From contig JAJRQG010000039.1 of NCBI GenBank assembly GCA_024280395.1, positions 1 through 51,807 of the forward strand: DNA of 51,807 bases. Direction: 5' to 3'. Made by a program: the position numbers and the translations under genes. The notes below the pieces were generated by a model. It was not told where the DNA came from. It did not search any database and saw only the letters and a list, made by a program, of their open reading frames with translations. This DNA is from Gammaproteobacteria bacterium (GTDB lineage Bacteria; Pseudomonadota; Gammaproteobacteria; Xanthomonadales; Marinicellaceae). This document shows, piece by piece, positions 24,655 to 33,444 of this stretch; the stretch's first letter is position 1; every line of letters begins with the position of its first letter.

Positions 24655-24725
24655 ATGATTTACATCCCTGTAAATCCCACTTCGTGCCGCCTTCAGCGTT
24701 CAAATTTGATCCTGTCAAAATTAGT
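24655..24725. repeat. 71-bp palindrome-rich insert 1 in the RAYT gene
   Basis: It lies exactly between the codons for FNI and DVC, shifting the frame by two. It contains the hairpins TTTACA-TCCC-TGTAAA (24659-24674) and TTTGA/TCAAA (24705-24719), and the motif CATCCCTG. No stop-free homologous protein is encoded. It resembles a REP or similar small palindromic element. Confidence 0.7.
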
Positions 24726-24802
24726 GATGTCTGTGCCTATGCCGTAATGAGTAATCACTACCATCTTGTTTTGAAGGTCAATTCAACCGAACTCTGGGAT
24801 GA

Positions 24803-24877
24803 AAAATTCTTCTGGAAAGAATTTTCACGCAAGCCTTCATGGATGAAGGTGAAGCTCAGGGATGAGCTGAATAAAAA
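24803..24877. repeat. Palindrome-rich insert 2 in the RAYT gene
   Basis: Hairpins AAAATTCTT/AAGAATTTT (24803-24825), CCTTCAT/ATGAAGG (24834-24849) and GCTCA/TGAGC (24854-24867) follow each other. Its reverse complement carries CATCCCTG, then CTTC, GCGT, AAATT and TTCC blocks in the same order as insert 1, so it appears to be a diverged copy of the same element in the opposite orientation. The right boundary is approximate. Confidence 0.6.
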
Positions 24878-25552
24878 AGGGTGTTAATTAACTGGTCATC
24901 AATTTCAGGAATCATACCACTTTGCCAACGGTTTCTAGCGGGTGAGCATTTATCAAATCCTGAGCTAAACATGGTATACCTAAAAACAGCTGAATACCGT
25001 AAACGATTAATGTGTATCAGTAACTTCATGCAACTATTAAATCAATACATTGCAAGGCAAGCCAATATTGAAGATGGAGTAAAGGGTTGTTTTTGGGAAT
25101 CTCGCTTCAAGAGTCAAGCATTGCTTGATGAACGAGCTTTATTGACTTGTATGGCATACGTAGATTTAAACCCGATTCGTGCTGCAATGGCACAGGCTCC
25201 AGAGGATTCAGATTACACATCAATCCAAGAGCGAATCAATAGCAAGAAAAGTACTCTATTAAACCTAGGTTTCGGAGAAGATGATATTCCTTTTGGACTT
25301 GGCGATTATTGTGCGTTAGTTGATTTAACTGGACGAGCCATTATTGCCAATAAGCGTGGTTATATACCCGAAGAATTGCCACCTATTTTAAACAGACTCA
25401 ACCTTAATTCAACTACTTGGCTGGATGAATTAAATCAATTCAAAACCAAGGGCCATACTGCCGTTGGAACAGTTCAACAACTCAAAGATTTTTGCAAGTC
25501 TGTGAGCAAGAAATGGCGAACTGGAATTCAACTTAATCCAGCTTTAGAATAG

Positions 25553-25874
25553 CCAATACTCACAAGAAATTCAATGACACTTTTTTAGTGTGGAGGATTA
25601 CTACGTTTCAAATAAGCCAATACCCTCTAATTTTCACACAACCTTTAAAAAAAAATTCATTTCCTCCATATATTTGAAATTTCTTAACAAAAACCAAGCC
25701 TTAAATATCGACTTTTAATTTGATTGGTTTTTTATATAAGGCTGTCCAATGTATTATCTCAATGTATTATCTCTTTTTAGTGCATCCTTAAATCTTCATT
25801 TGCCAATGAAATATTCTGAACTGGCTTTTCAAAACGATTAGTGCGATAATACGCGCCTTTAAAAAAACTGGAAA
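25553..25874. other. 322-bp intergenic region
   Basis: No gene is seen. It holds a small hairpin ACACT/AGTGT (25577-25591), an AAAAACCAA/TTGGTTTTT pair (about 25689-25733) with AGCCTTA/TAAGGCT nested, and a perfect 13-bp tandem duplication AATGTATTATCTC (25748-25760, 25761-25773). The promoter of the aldehyde dehydrogenase gene should lie in its right half, but no convincing -35/-10 pair was found. Confidence 0.6.
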
Positions 25875-27401
25875 ATGGCAATGAAATTTCTTGATGAATT
25901 AGGGGTACAAAAAGTTAATTTGGGTACTTGCTTTGATCACAATGAGTGGTCACAAACCAAAGATGCAGGTGTTATTGAATCTTTCAATCCTGCAACTGGC
26001 GAATTAATGGGTTCTGTTTATTCGGCCAATGATGCAGACTATGAAAAATTGGTCGCTAAAGCACAGGCTGTGTTTAAAGAATGGAAAAAAACACCGGCTC
26101 CTTTACGTGGCGAAGCAGTAAGAATAGTTGGCAATGCATTGCGCAAGCACAAAGATGCTTTGGGTTCATTGGTGTCTGCTGAAATGGGTAAAATCAAATC
26201 AGAAGGCGATGGCGAAGTTCAAGAAATGATCGATATGGCCGACTTGGCTGTAGGTATGTCACGTCAACTATATGGCAACACTATGCATTCCGAGCGTCCT
26301 GGTCACCGCATGTATGAACAATGGCATCCTATTGGCGTTGTTGGTATTATTTCTGCCTTTAATTTCCCAGTAGCTGTTTGGGCATGGAATGCTTTTGTTG
26401 CAGCAATTTGTGGCAATGTAAGTATTTGGAAACCATCTCCAAAAGTGGCATTGTGTTCGATTGCTGTACAGAATATCTGTAACGAAGCTTTGGAAGAAGC
26501 GGGTTTACCTCCTATATTTTTGATGTTTAATGACCATTCTAATGAATTGGCTCAAAAATTTGTTGATGATAAACGTGTTGCTTTGATTTCATTCACAGGT
26601 TCTACACCTGTTGGAAAGATGGTTGGCGTACAAGTCGCTAAGCGCATGGGCAGAAGCTTGTTAGAACTGGGTGGCAACAATGCTCTAATCGTTGATAAAT
26701 CAGCTGATTTGAACATTGCCATACCAGGCATCGTTTTTGGTGCGGTAGGCACTGCCGGTCAGCGTTGTACAACCACAAGAAGATTATTTTTGCATGAAGA
26801 CATAGCTGAGCAAGTTATTGAAAAATTGGTTAATGGTTATAAACAAGTTAAGATTGGCAATCCATTGAATGAAGATACATTGATGGGACCTTTGATTGAT
26901 GAAGGTTCTGTACAAATGTTCTTAGATGCTGTTGCTAAAGCCAAAGCTGCTGGTGGAGAAATCCTAGCTGGCGGCACCCGTGTAGATGGCACAGGCCATT
27001 TCGTCAATCCTTGTATCATCAAGGCACAAGCCGATTGGGACATTGTCAAACACGAAACTTTTGCACCTATTTTGTATGTCATGACTTTCTCAGATATTGA
27101 GGAAGTGATTGAGCAACAAAACGATGTGGCACAAGGCTTATCCTCTGCTCTATTTACCAATGATTTACGTAACGAAGAGAAATTTTTATCTTCAATGGGC
27201 AGTGATTGTGGTATTGCCAATGTAAATATCGGCACATCAGGTGCTGAAATTGGCGGAGCATTTGGTGGTGAGAAAGAAACAGGTGGCGGACGCGAAGCTG
27301 GCAGCGACTCTTGGAAAGCCTATATGCGCAGACAAACCAATACCATCAACTATTCGACTGAATTGCCCTTAGCACAAGGTATTGTTTTTAATTTAGATTA
27401 A
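25875..27401 (+). CDS. amaB: L-piperidine-6-carboxylate / alpha-aminoadipic semialdehyde dehydrogenase (ALDH7 type)
   Basis: Aldehyde dehydrogenase of 508 residues of the antiquitin/AmaB/Pcd type, which oxidises alpha-aminoadipic semialdehyde (in equilibrium with piperidine-6-carboxylate) to alpha-aminoadipate during lysine catabolism. Landmarks: [15 protein letters not shown] with the oxyanion asparagine N163, [11 protein letters not shown] in the NAD site, LLELGGNN with general base E264, GQRCTTTRR with nucleophile C298, and the C-terminal [19 protein letters not shown] typical of ALDH7. Start: ATG 25875 or ATG 25881 (MKFLDELGV); GGAAA is better spaced for the second. A terminator follows at 27427, so it is monocistronic. 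No other lysine catabolic gene is nearby. Confidence 0.9.
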   Translation: MAMKFLDELGVQKVNLGTCFDHNEWSQTKDAGVIESFNPATGELMGSVYSANDADYEKLVAKAQAVFKEWKKTPAPLRGEAVRIVGNALRKHKDALGSLVSAEMGKIKSEGDGEVQEMIDMADLAVGMSRQLYGNTMHSERPGHRMYEQWHPIGVVGIISAFNFPVAVWAWNAFVAAICGNVSIWKPSPKVALCSIAVQNICNEALEEAGLPPIFLMFNDHSNELAQKFVDDKRVALISFTGSTPVGKMVGVQVAKRMGRSLLELGGNNALIVDKSADLNIAIPGIVFGAVGTAGQRCTTTRRLFLHEDIAEQVIEKLVNGYKQVKIGNPLNEDTLMGPLIDEGSVQMFLDAVAKAKAAGGEILAGGTRVDGTGHFVNPCIIKAQADWDIVKHETFAPILYVMTFSDIEEVIEQQNDVAQGLSSALFTNDLRNEEKFLSSMGSDCGIANVNIGTSGAEIGGAFGGEKETGGGREAGSDSWKAYMRRQTNTINYSTELPLAQGIVFNLD

Positions 27402-27426
27402 TAGTTTACTTGGTATAGATAAAACA

Positions 27427-27454
27427 AAGGAGTTGGATTACCAGCTCCTTTTTT
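27427..27454 (+). terminator. Intrinsic terminator after the aldehyde dehydrogenase gene
   Basis: AAGGAGTTGG (27427-27436), loop ATTA, CCAGCTCCTT (27441-27450) with one G-U pair, followed by a T run. It lies 26 bp after the stop. Confidence 0.85.
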
Positions 27455-27478
27455 ATATCGCAGATAGAATAAAAATGT

Positions 27479-28492
27479 ATGATAGAATTTATTGGTAGAA
27501 AATTATTGCAGAAACTTCCTGCAGAAACTGCACACGATTTGAGCATTAAACTTCTGGGTAGTTCAATTTCTAATTTGGTCAAAAATAAACCAATTAAAAA
27601 CCCCATTGAATTATTTGGCGTTAAATTTACCAATCCCGTTGGCTTAGCAGCAGGGTTTGATAAAAATGCAGATGCTGTGGCTGGTTTGACAAATTTGGGA
27701 TTTGGTTTTATTGAAGTCGGCACTGTTACACCAAGACCACAAGTTGGCAACCCTAAACCACGGTTATTTAGATTACCCAATAACCAAGCAATTATCAATC
27801 GCATGGGATTTAACAATAAAGGTGTTGACCATCTTGTTTCTAATTTAAAAAAATCTAGATCCAATGTTGTTATTGGCATCAATATAGGAAAAAACAAAAC
27901 TACTCCCAATGAATCTGCAGTAAATGACTACGTTCACTGCTTTAACAAAGTACATCAATTGGCAGACTATGTAACCATTAACATTTCTTCTCCCAATACA
28001 GTTGATTTACGTCAATTACAGGAAACAGAAAATTTACTAAAGTTGCTCAAAGAATTAAAAAAAGAGCAATTACAAGCTGAAAAATCATTCAATAAATATA
28101 CGCCTATAGTGGTAAAAATCGCTCCCGATCAAGATATTGAATCAACTAAAATGATTGCGAAAACCATTAAAAATTCAGGAATGGACGGGATTATTTGTAC
28201 AAATACTACGATTGATAAAAATAATTTAAAAAAAGATTCGCACCAAAAAGAAACCGGTGGGCTTAGTGGAAAGCCTTTGTTATCAAGGTCTAACGAAGTA
28301 ATTAAAACCGTAAGAGCTGTTGTTGGCGAAGATTTTCCGATTATTGGAGTCGGTGGAATTTTGACAGAAGATGATGCAATGAGTAAAATAACCGCTGGCG
28401 CAAATTTGGTGCAAATATTTACTGGGTTTATTTACCAAGGACCGCAGTTAATTCAGTCCATCAATACAAAACTAAAAAAACAGACAAAATAG
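27479..28492 (+). CDS. pyrD: Dihydroorotate dehydrogenase (quinone), class 2
   Basis: PyrD of 337 residues, matching the E. coli class 2 enzyme. It oxidises dihydroorotate to orotate in pyrimidine synthesis and passes electrons to membrane quinone. The N-terminal helices (MIEFIGRKLLQKLPAETAHD) form the membrane/quinone site. VGLAAGFDKNADAV, NRMGFNNKGVDHL, NISSPNT with the catalytic serine, VKIAPD and GGLSGKPL follow in order. It begins only 25 bp after the preceding terminator and is followed after 10 bp by murB, so pyrD and murB are likely co-transcribed. Confidence 0.97.
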   Translation: MIEFIGRKLLQKLPAETAHDLSIKLLGSSISNLVKNKPIKNPIELFGVKFTNPVGLAAGFDKNADAVAGLTNLGFGFIEVGTVTPRPQVGNPKPRLFRLPNNQAIINRMGFNNKGVDHLVSNLKKSRSNVVIGINIGKNKTTPNESAVNDYVHCFNKVHQLADYVTINISSPNTVDLRQLQETENLLKLLKELKKEQLQAEKSFNKYTPIVVKIAPDQDIESTKMIAKTIKNSGMDGIICTNTTIDKNNLKKDSHQKETGGLSGKPLLSRSNEVIKTVRAVVGEDFPIIGVGGILTEDDAMSKITAGANLVQIFTGFIYQGPQLIQSINTKLKKQTK

Positions 28493-28502
28493 ATTATATT
28501 AC

Positions 28503-29498
28503 ATGAAAGTAACCGAAAATTTTAACTTAAAAAAACACAACACTCTGGCCATTAATTGTCATTGTGACCAATTCATATTGATTGAAAACTTACATGACGT
28601 AGAAAAAGTCATTCCTTATGTTGGCAAGCAAGGATTATTTATTCTTGGATCTGGTAGCAACTTGGTGTTGACTAAAAATATAGAAAAACCGGTGGTTCAT
28701 TTAACTCCTAGGTTTCATGCACGTGTTGTAGATGGCACAACAATAGTATGGGGAGGTTCTCTTTGGAGTGATTTTGTCATGTGGGCAGCCAAAAAAGGCT
28801 TGGGAGGCATAGAAAACCTAGCTGCCATTCCTGGAACTGTTGGGGCTGCACCAGAACAAAACATAGGAGCATATGGTTGTGATGTAAAAAACACCATTGC
28901 TTGGGTAGAAATATTCAACTACCGAACTGGTATCTTTCAAAGATTAAGCAACAGTGAATGTCGCTTTATGTATCGCACATCTGTTTTCAAAGAAACAGAA
29001 AACCCTTGGATAATAACGAGAGTTGCTTTTAATTTAACCAAAGATTCAGAAATTAATTTGTCTTATGATGGTATTAAGGAAGAGTTAAATAATAATAACA
29101 TTATAGATCCAACATATTTAGATGTTGCTAATGCAATCACAACAATCAGGCAAAGAAAACTACCTGATTACAATGAAATACCCAATGTAGGCAGTTTTTA
29201 TAAAAACCCCATTATTGATGAAAAGCACCACAAAAAATTGGCCCGAAAATACGATGACTTAGTTTCATACCCATTAGAAAACAACCACTTTAGAATAAGT
29301 GCAGCATGGTTATTAGAAACTTGTGGATTTAAAGGTCACAGAATGCACGAATGTGGATTTTCAGACAAACATGCCCTTGTTTTGGTTAATTATGGCGATG
29401 CAACGGGTAAGGAAATTATCAGTTTAAGCAAAGAAGCCATTCGAGCCGTAAATCAAAAATTTAAAATAAAGCTTAAAATAGAACCGCAAATAGTTTAA
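28503..29498 (+). CDS. murB: UDP-N-acetylenolpyruvoylglucosamine reductase
   Basis: MurB of 331 residues, type I as in E. coli. This flavoenzyme reduces UDP-GlcNAc-enolpyruvate to UDP-MurNAc with NADPH. LGSGSNLVL binds FAD, GLGGIENLAAIPGTVGAAPE is the substrate-binding core, YRTSVFK holds the family's conserved Tyr/Arg, PNVGSFYKNP has the catalytic serine, and AAWLLETCGFKGHRMHECG is near the C-terminus. The start at 28503 (MKVTENFNLKKHNTLAI) matches the family. It lies 10 bp after pyrD and converges on the lipoprotein gene ending at 29558. Confidence 0.97.
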   Translation: MKVTENFNLKKHNTLAINCHCDQFILIENLHDVEKVIPYVGKQGLFILGSGSNLVLTKNIEKPVVHLTPRFHARVVDGTTIVWGGSLWSDFVMWAAKKGLGGIENLAAIPGTVGAAPEQNIGAYGCDVKNTIAWVEIFNYRTGIFQRLSNSECRFMYRTSVFKETENPWIITRVAFNLTKDSEINLSYDGIKEELNNNNIIDPTYLDVANAITTIRQRKLPDYNEIPNVGSFYKNPIIDEKHHKKLARKYDDLVSYPLENNHFRISAAWLLETCGFKGHRMHECGFSDKHALVLVNYGDATGKEIISLSKEAIRAVNQKFKIKLKIEPQIV

Positions 29499-29557
29499 TC
29501 GATGTGGTAAGTTGTAAGTTACATGTGCTTTCAAGTCAATTCAGATAAAACGCCTAT

Positions 29558-30163
29558 TCATTTACAGGTTTTTAGTTGAGAGGCGTACAGTTTGGCGTTA
29601 TTATCAACTTTCCTTGCAACTTTCAATAACCATGGTTTCTTGTTGTGTGTTCCCTTCATAAAACCACCTCTTCCCTCATGGTATGCTAAGTATTGATTGA
29701 ATGCATCCCATTTAGACACCTTGGTTATTTTTTGTGTATTGGAAGTGTACCACCCTACAAAATCGATAGAATCTTTGAAACTATCACGATCGGCTCCTCG
29801 ATTTTTAGTTTGTTTGACATATTCTTTCCAAGTTTCATTTAAAACCTGGGCATAGCCATAAGCAGATGATTTTCTTTTCCAAGGAATAAAACCTAGAAGT
29901 TTCTTTCTTCCAGGTTTTGCATCATAAGTAAAACCCGACTCTTGTTGAAGAATTGCCATTTGTACATGAATAGGTGTACCCCATTTATTTTTCGATTTCT
30001 TGGCATGCTTATACCACCTATGTTTTTGATCGAAAATTTCACATATATTATTGATATTATTAGGTTTTTTATGAGAACAAGAAACAATAAATATCAATGC
30101 ATTTACAATATAAACAAATAGAAAAATAGAAAAAATCAGTCTAGAATGTTTATACTTGAACAT
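29558..30163 (-). CDS. Transglycosylase-SLT-like lipoprotein
   Basis: Protein of 201 residues from ATG 30163; a GTG at 30172 overlapping the TPR stop would add three residues. A basic N-terminus, one hydrophobic helix and IFIVSCS look like a lipoprotein signal. The mature part contains HVQMAILQQESGF, the catalytic-glutamate region of lysozyme-like lytic transglycosylases, then SSAYGYAQVLNETWKEYVKQ and YLAYHEGRGGF, as in the SLT_4-type family. It would cleave peptidoglycan glycan strands from the outer or inner membrane. It follows the TPR gene with the reading frames touching, so translation is coupled. Role in pilus passage or septation cannot be told. Confidence 0.82.
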   Translation of the reverse strand: MFKYKHSRLIFSIFLFVYIVNALIFIVSCSHKKPNNINNICEIFDQKHRWYKHAKKSKNKWGTPIHVQMAILQQESGFTYDAKPGRKKLLGFIPWKRKSSAYGYAQVLNETWKEYVKQTKNRGADRDSFKDSIDFVGWYTSNTQKITKVSKWDAFNQYLAYHEGRGGFMKGTHNKKPWLLKVARKVDNNAKLYASQLKTCK

Positions 30164-30168
30164 ACCAT

Positions 30169-30921
30169 TCACTTAGTGTCTTGTGAGAGTTCTAATAGAC
30201 TCATTAAAGCAGGAAATTGTCCAAACTTTTCAATAGCCTTAGCTGCTTCGTTTTTAAACTTATAGTAGTCTTTAGCTAACCACAATGTTTGTATCCATTC
30301 AAACCACATTAATTCGTTATTATACTGTTCTTTAAGATCTTCTGCAAATGACAATGCCTTTACAAAGTTTTCCATTGCACGGTAACAAATCAGTTCGCCA
30401 ATTAAAAACTGAGGGTCTTTAAAAAGTTTTTGACTATTCTGATAGATTTCTAACGACAGGTCAAATTCTCTGTTGTGGAGGTGTGCATTTGCCAAACTAA
30501 TATATGGTACACTATCTTTGCTCTCCAGTTTGATCGCATTTTTATAACACTCAATGGCTTGAGCCCATTGTCTCAAATCTCCATGTAAATTGGCACAATT
30601 TACCCATGCATCGGTATATTTTGGTTCAAATTTAAGTGCAGATTTAATATTCAACAACCCTTCTTCGTATAACCCAAGTGCGCGATTAACAATACCCAAG
30701 TTATTTAACACATACGGTTTGATAATTGACTTATTGAGTGCCTTTTTCAAATATATCTTAGCTTCTGAATATCGTCCAGATACGGCCAATGCTGAACCAT
30801 AGTGCTCATTCAATAACACATTATTAGGGTCTATTTGTAAAGCTTTTTGGTATATTTTCAAAGCTTCAGAATGAAATCCATTCATTTGTAATCCAAGGGC
30901 TTTTTGTATAGTTTTATCCAT
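30169..30921 (-). CDS. Tetratricopeptide repeat protein
   Basis: Protein of 250 residues with no signal peptide. It consists of about six TPR units; MNGFHSEALKIYQKALQIDP, GRYSEAKIYLKKAL, GLYEEGLLNIKSALKFEP and RQWAQAIECYKNAIKLE show the 34-residue periodicity with the W/L/G/Y/A/P pattern. TPR superhelices bind protein partners; no specific partner is indicated. It starts 3 bp after the queD stop (30925) and overlaps the transglycosylase-like gene, so it is in a fur-queD-TPR-SLT direction of transcription. Confidence 0.88.
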   Translation of the reverse strand: MDKTIQKALGLQMNGFHSEALKIYQKALQIDPNNVLLNEHYGSALAVSGRYSEAKIYLKKALNKSIIKPYVLNNLGIVNRALGLYEEGLLNIKSALKFEPKYTDAWVNCANLHGDLRQWAQAIECYKNAIKLESKDSVPYISLANAHLHNREFDLSLEIYQNSQKLFKDPQFLIGELICYRAMENFVKALSFAEDLKEQYNNELMWFEWIQTLWLAKDYYKFKNEAAKAIEKFGQFPALMSLLELSQDTK

Positions 30922-30924
30922 TGA

Positions 30925-31290
30925 CTATTTCTCTGCTGGGCCTTCATAAATACAACCAGAATTACAAGTTTCACACACTTCTACACGGGCCAACAACTTT
31001 AAACTTGGTTTTAACATTGTCCATATCCAATAGCATAAATTTTCGCTGGTTGGGTTTTCCAGGCCTTCAATATGGTTTAAACAATTATGGTCCAGAAGCT
31101 CATACAATGGATTGAATGCAGTTTTAATGTCTGAAAAATCTGCGACCCACCCTGTATCCTTTGGCACTTCTCCAGACATAGTTATGATTATATTAATCGA
31201 ATGGCCATGTAACCTTCCGCACTTATGACCATCTGGAACATTTGGAAGCCAATGCGCAGCTTCAATTGTGAATTTTTTATATATTTCCAT
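30925..31290 (-). CDS. queD: 6-carboxy-5,6,7,8-tetrahydropterin synthase
   Basis: QueD/PTPS family protein of 121 residues. It converts dihydroneopterin triphosphate to 6-carboxytetrahydropterin in queuosine (7-deazaguanine) synthesis. Zinc ligands H13, H28 and H30 and the catalytic cysteine C24 are visible in AAHWLP and HKCGRLHGHS; VADFSDIK and LDHNCLN complete the active site, and ENPTSENLCYWIW is a family motif. It lies 11 bp after the fur stop. No other queuosine gene is in the window. Confidence 0.93.
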   Translation of the reverse strand: MEIYKKFTIEAAHWLPNVPDGHKCGRLHGHSINIIITMSGEVPKDTGWVADFSDIKTAFNPLYELLDHNCLNHIEGLENPTSENLCYWIWTMLKPSLKLLARVEVCETCNSGCIYEGPAEK

Positions 31291-31301
31291 TTTTAATTTC
31301 T

Positions 31302-31703
31302 CTATTTTTTCTTCTTTACGTATAGAACCATACTGTGATCTATTAACTCATACCCATATTTATTTGCAACCTGAACTTGTAGTTCTTCAAGCTGTTTATC
31401 AAAAAACTCTTTAACTTCACCAGTCTCGACATCAACCATATGATCATGATGCTCTCCTGTGTCTAACTCATATACAGCCTGAGCATTTTCAAACTGATGT
31501 TTTACTACCAAACCAGCCGTCTCAAATTGATTCAATACCCGATAAATTGTCGCCAGACCAATGTCACTATTTTCACTTCTTAATTTTGTAAATAATTCAT
31601 CTGCTGTTAAGTGCTCACCAGGATGTTTTTCAAAGTACTCTAGTACTTGTAATCTGGGCAGCGTAATTTTCAATCCTGCTTCTTTAATATCTTGACCTTT
31701 CAT
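31302..31703 (-). CDS. fur: Ferric uptake regulator Fur
   Basis: Fur of 133 residues. A winged-helix DNA-binding domain (1-83) with LKITLPRLQVLEYF and DIGLATIYRVLNQFETAGLV is followed by the dimerisation and metal domain with HHDHMVDVETGEVKEF. The usual structural-zinc cysteines after HHDH (CxxC in E. coli) are absent and the whole protein has no cysteine, so it must rely on His/Asp/Glu sites, as in some pseudomonad Fur proteins. It represses iron uptake genes when Fe2+ is bound. The divergent arrangement with bamE is conserved. queD, the TPR gene and the SLT lipoprotein follow on the same strand. Confidence 0.96.
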   Translation of the reverse strand: MKGQDIKEAGLKITLPRLQVLEYFEKHPGEHLTADELFTKLRSENSDIGLATIYRVLNQFETAGLVVKHQFENAQAVYELDTGEHHDHMVDVETGEVKEFFDKQLEELQVQVANKYGYELIDHSMVLYVKKKK

Positions 31704-31807
31704 TTTTATCTCATATTTTTGTTTTATTCAAACTTAACTACAAATTTAACTGCTATTTAACGATCAATATTGTATCATTCCAACTATTATAAAGTTTAGT
31801 TATTGTT

Positions 31808-32161
31808 ATGAAATCAAGCACAATTATCGTATCGTTATTTATTATTGTATTCTCAACTGGATGCATCTACAAAACACCTGTACAACAAGGAAATGTTCTT
31901 GTTCAAGAAGATGTAGACAACATTAAACCAGGAATGAGCAAACGCCAAATTGCTATTATTTTAGGTACTCCTGCTATTGCAGATCCGTTTAATCAAAATA
32001 GGTGGGACTATATCAATGCTTTTAAGTTAAAAGGTAAAATTGATAAAGTTAGAAAATTAACTCTTTTCTTTGAAAAAGATAAATTGGTTAAAACAGAAGG
32101 AAACTATTTCCCTGAAAAAAATAGCATTTCATTAGAAGGCAATGAAGAGAACACACAATAA
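31808..32161 (+). CDS. bamE: Outer membrane protein assembly factor BamE
   Basis: Lipoprotein of 117 residues (SmpA/OmlA family), a small subunit of the BAM beta-barrel assembly complex at the inner face of the outer membrane. Signal and lipobox: IIVFSTGC, cysteine near 19. Core motifs: VDNIKPGMSKRQIAIILGTP and RWDYINAFK. The C-terminal tail after NYFPE is short. It is divergent from fur, and its stop lies 1 bp from the convergent rnfH stop, so the two transcripts run into one another. Confidence 0.95.
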   Translation: MKSSTIIVSLFIIVFSTGCIYKTPVQQGNVLVQEDVDNIKPGMSKRQIAIILGTPAIADPFNQNRWDYINAFKLKGKIDKVRKLTLFFEKDKLVKTEGNYFPEKNSISLEGNEENTQ

Positions 32162-32162
32162 A

Positions 32163-32462
32163 CTAGGGAGAATGGATTATCCCCTGTTCTTTTTGTCTAA
32201 CAGCGCGTTTTCTTCTTACTTCTTTTGGGTCTGCTAAAAGGGTTCTATAAATTTCAATTCTATCAAAGCTTTGAACTATATAATCCAACTTTTTAACCTG
32301 ATTAAAAATGCCAACTTTATTTAAAGACAAATCAATTTCAGGATACAGTTCCAATATGTTAGATTGATGTATCACATCATCTATAGTACTATTGTCTTCT
32401 ACTTCTAATTTTAAAATATTTTGTTCTTCTAACGTTGCATAAATTACTTCAACCGTAAACAT
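32163..32462 (-). CDS. rnfH: RnfH family ubiquitin-like protein
   Basis: Protein of 99 residues from ATG 32462 (MFTVEVIYAT); earlier in-frame codons lie inside ratA and are unlikely. It has a beta-grasp fold of the RnfH family, with DDVIHQSNILELYPEIDL, VGIFNQVKKLDYIV and the terminal RIEIYRTLLADPKEVRRKRA. The biochemical role of RnfH is unknown. The start overlaps the ratA coding region by 14 bp and the ratA-rnfH pair next to smpB and bamE is the standard gammaproteobacterial arrangement. Confidence 0.92.
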   Translation of the reverse strand: MFTVEVIYATLEEQNILKLEVEDNSTIDDVIHQSNILELYPEIDLSLNKVGIFNQVKKLDYIVQSFDRIEIYRTLLADPKEVRRKRAVRQKEQGIIHSP

Positions 32463-32889
32463 GACTAGCCCTCTTAACAAAGTCAGATACTAATTGCTGA
32501 GCAATCTTACCAAACGCCCTTTGAAATGTACTGTTTAAAAAACCAGACTTAAAGTTAAATTCCAAGTGCAATTCAATTTTACTGGCATTTTCAGTTATAT
32601 GTGTAAAAAACCAATTTCCAGTTAAGTTTTCAAATGGTCCTTTGATTAAACTTAGTTCTACCTGATAATTATTACTGCTTTTAACAAATATGTTTTTTGT
32701 AGTAAATTGTTTTTTAATGCCCGCCAAGCTAATAGTCATTCCTGCAATCATATTATCCGTTTGATTCTCAATTACATGTGATTCATGACACCACTTTAGA
32801 AACTCTGGGTAGGCTTTCACATCATTAACCAAATCAAACATGTTTTGTGCATTGTATCTAACTATGGCTTGACGATTAACTTGATGCAT
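32449..32889 (-). CDS. ratA: RatA/COQ10-family START-domain protein
   Basis: Protein of 146 residues from ATG 32889 (MHQVNRQAIVRYNAQNMFDL); upstream in-frame codons overlap the smpB promoter region and lack homology. A START-like lipid-binding fold is indicated by VNDVKAYPEFLKWC, FTTKNIF, GPFENLTGNWFF and FNFKSGFLNSTFQRAFG. E. coli RatA was described as a toxin blocking 70S assembly, while homologues act in ubiquinone binding; which applies here is not known. The conserved linkage with rnfH and smpB supports orthology rather than a mobile toxin-antitoxin system. Confidence 0.92.
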   Translation of the reverse strand: MHQVNRQAIVRYNAQNMFDLVNDVKAYPEFLKWCHESHVIENQTDNMIAGMTISLAGIKKQFTTKNIFVKSSNNYQVELSLIKGPFENLTGNWFFTHITENASKIELHLEFNFKSGFLNSTFQRAFGKIAQQLVSDFVKRASHVYG

Positions 32890-32967
32890 AAATAATTGAA
32901 TGAAATAAAAAGTATATTCTACACAACATAAGTGCAATTTTTTAGTTTTTTTACTACAATCCTCAGC

Positions 32968-33444
32968 ATGAGTAAGAAAAAGAAAAAAATACCTTCAAAT
33001 GTTATTGCTGTAAATAAACGGGCAGGATATGAATATACATTTTTAGAAGATTATGAAGCAGGAATATCACTGTTGGGTTGGGAAGTAAAAAGCCTGAGAC
33101 AAGTAAAAGTTCAATTCAATGAATCTTATGTTTTTATTCGCAATCACGAAGCACAACTGATTGGAACCCATATAACACCTCTACTGAGTGCTTCAACACA
33201 TGTAGACACAGAACCAATGCGCCCTCGTAAATTACTCTTGCATAAGAAAGAAATTGCAAAATTAATTGGCGCAATTGAACGCAAAGGCTTAACTATTGTT
33301 CCTAGAAAATTGTACTGGAAATCTGGCAAGATAAAACTTTTGATGTCCTTGGCTAAAGGTAAGAACACACATGATAAAAGACAAACAGAAAAAGCCAGAG
33401 ACTGGGATAGAAACAAAAGCAGAATTTTAAAAGCCAACCTCTAA
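32968..33444 (+). CDS. smpB: SsrA-binding protein SmpB
   Basis: SmpB of 158 residues from ATG 32968 (MSKKKKKIPSNVIAVNKRAG); an in-frame ATG at 32932 would add 12 residues without homology. It binds tmRNA and delivers it to stalled ribosomes for trans-translation. Landmarks: YEYTFLEDYEAGISLLGWEVKSLR, AQLIGTHITP, PRKLLLHKKEI, LVPRKLYW-like LTIVPRKLYWKSGKIK, and the basic tail GKNTHDKRQTEKARDWDR. The ssrA gene was not found in the window. It is divergent from ratA, as in E. coli. Confidence 0.97.
   Translation: MSKKKKKIPSNVIAVNKRAGYEYTFLEDYEAGISLLGWEVKSLRQVKVQFNESYVFIRNHEAQLIGTHITPLLSASTHVDTEPMRPRKLLLHKKEIAKLIGAIERKGLTIVPRKLYWKSGKIKLLMSLAKGKNTHDKRQTEKARDWDRNKSRILKANL

Larger units (their letters stand above)
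24475..25552 (+). pseudogene. Broken REP-associated tyrosine transposase (RAYT, IS200-like Y1)
   Basis: Three frames together make one RAYT. Frame 1 (24475-24654): MTLPRKQLISIEDTPYYHIV to LAEVFNI, with AAGGAT upstream of the ATG. Frame 3 (24726-24800): DVCAYAVMSNHYHLVLKVN, containing the HUH pair HYH. Frame 2 (about 24878-25552): VLINWSS, CQRFLAGEHLSNPE, GCFWESRFKSQALLDERALL and CMAYVDLNPIRAAM to the TAG at 25552. Protein homology continues smoothly across both breaks if inserts at 24655-24725 and about 24803-24877 are removed. RAYTs are single-strand DNA endonuclease/ligases that mobilise REP palindromes and have usually been domesticated. The uninterrupted last part suggests recent inactivation. 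Confidence 0.88.

Noticed and set aside
32449-32889. RatA as part of a mobile toxin-antitoxin system
   Set aside because: The conserved housekeeping context (rnfH, smpB, bamE) and START/COQ10-type fold argue for a core gene; no antitoxin partner is seen.
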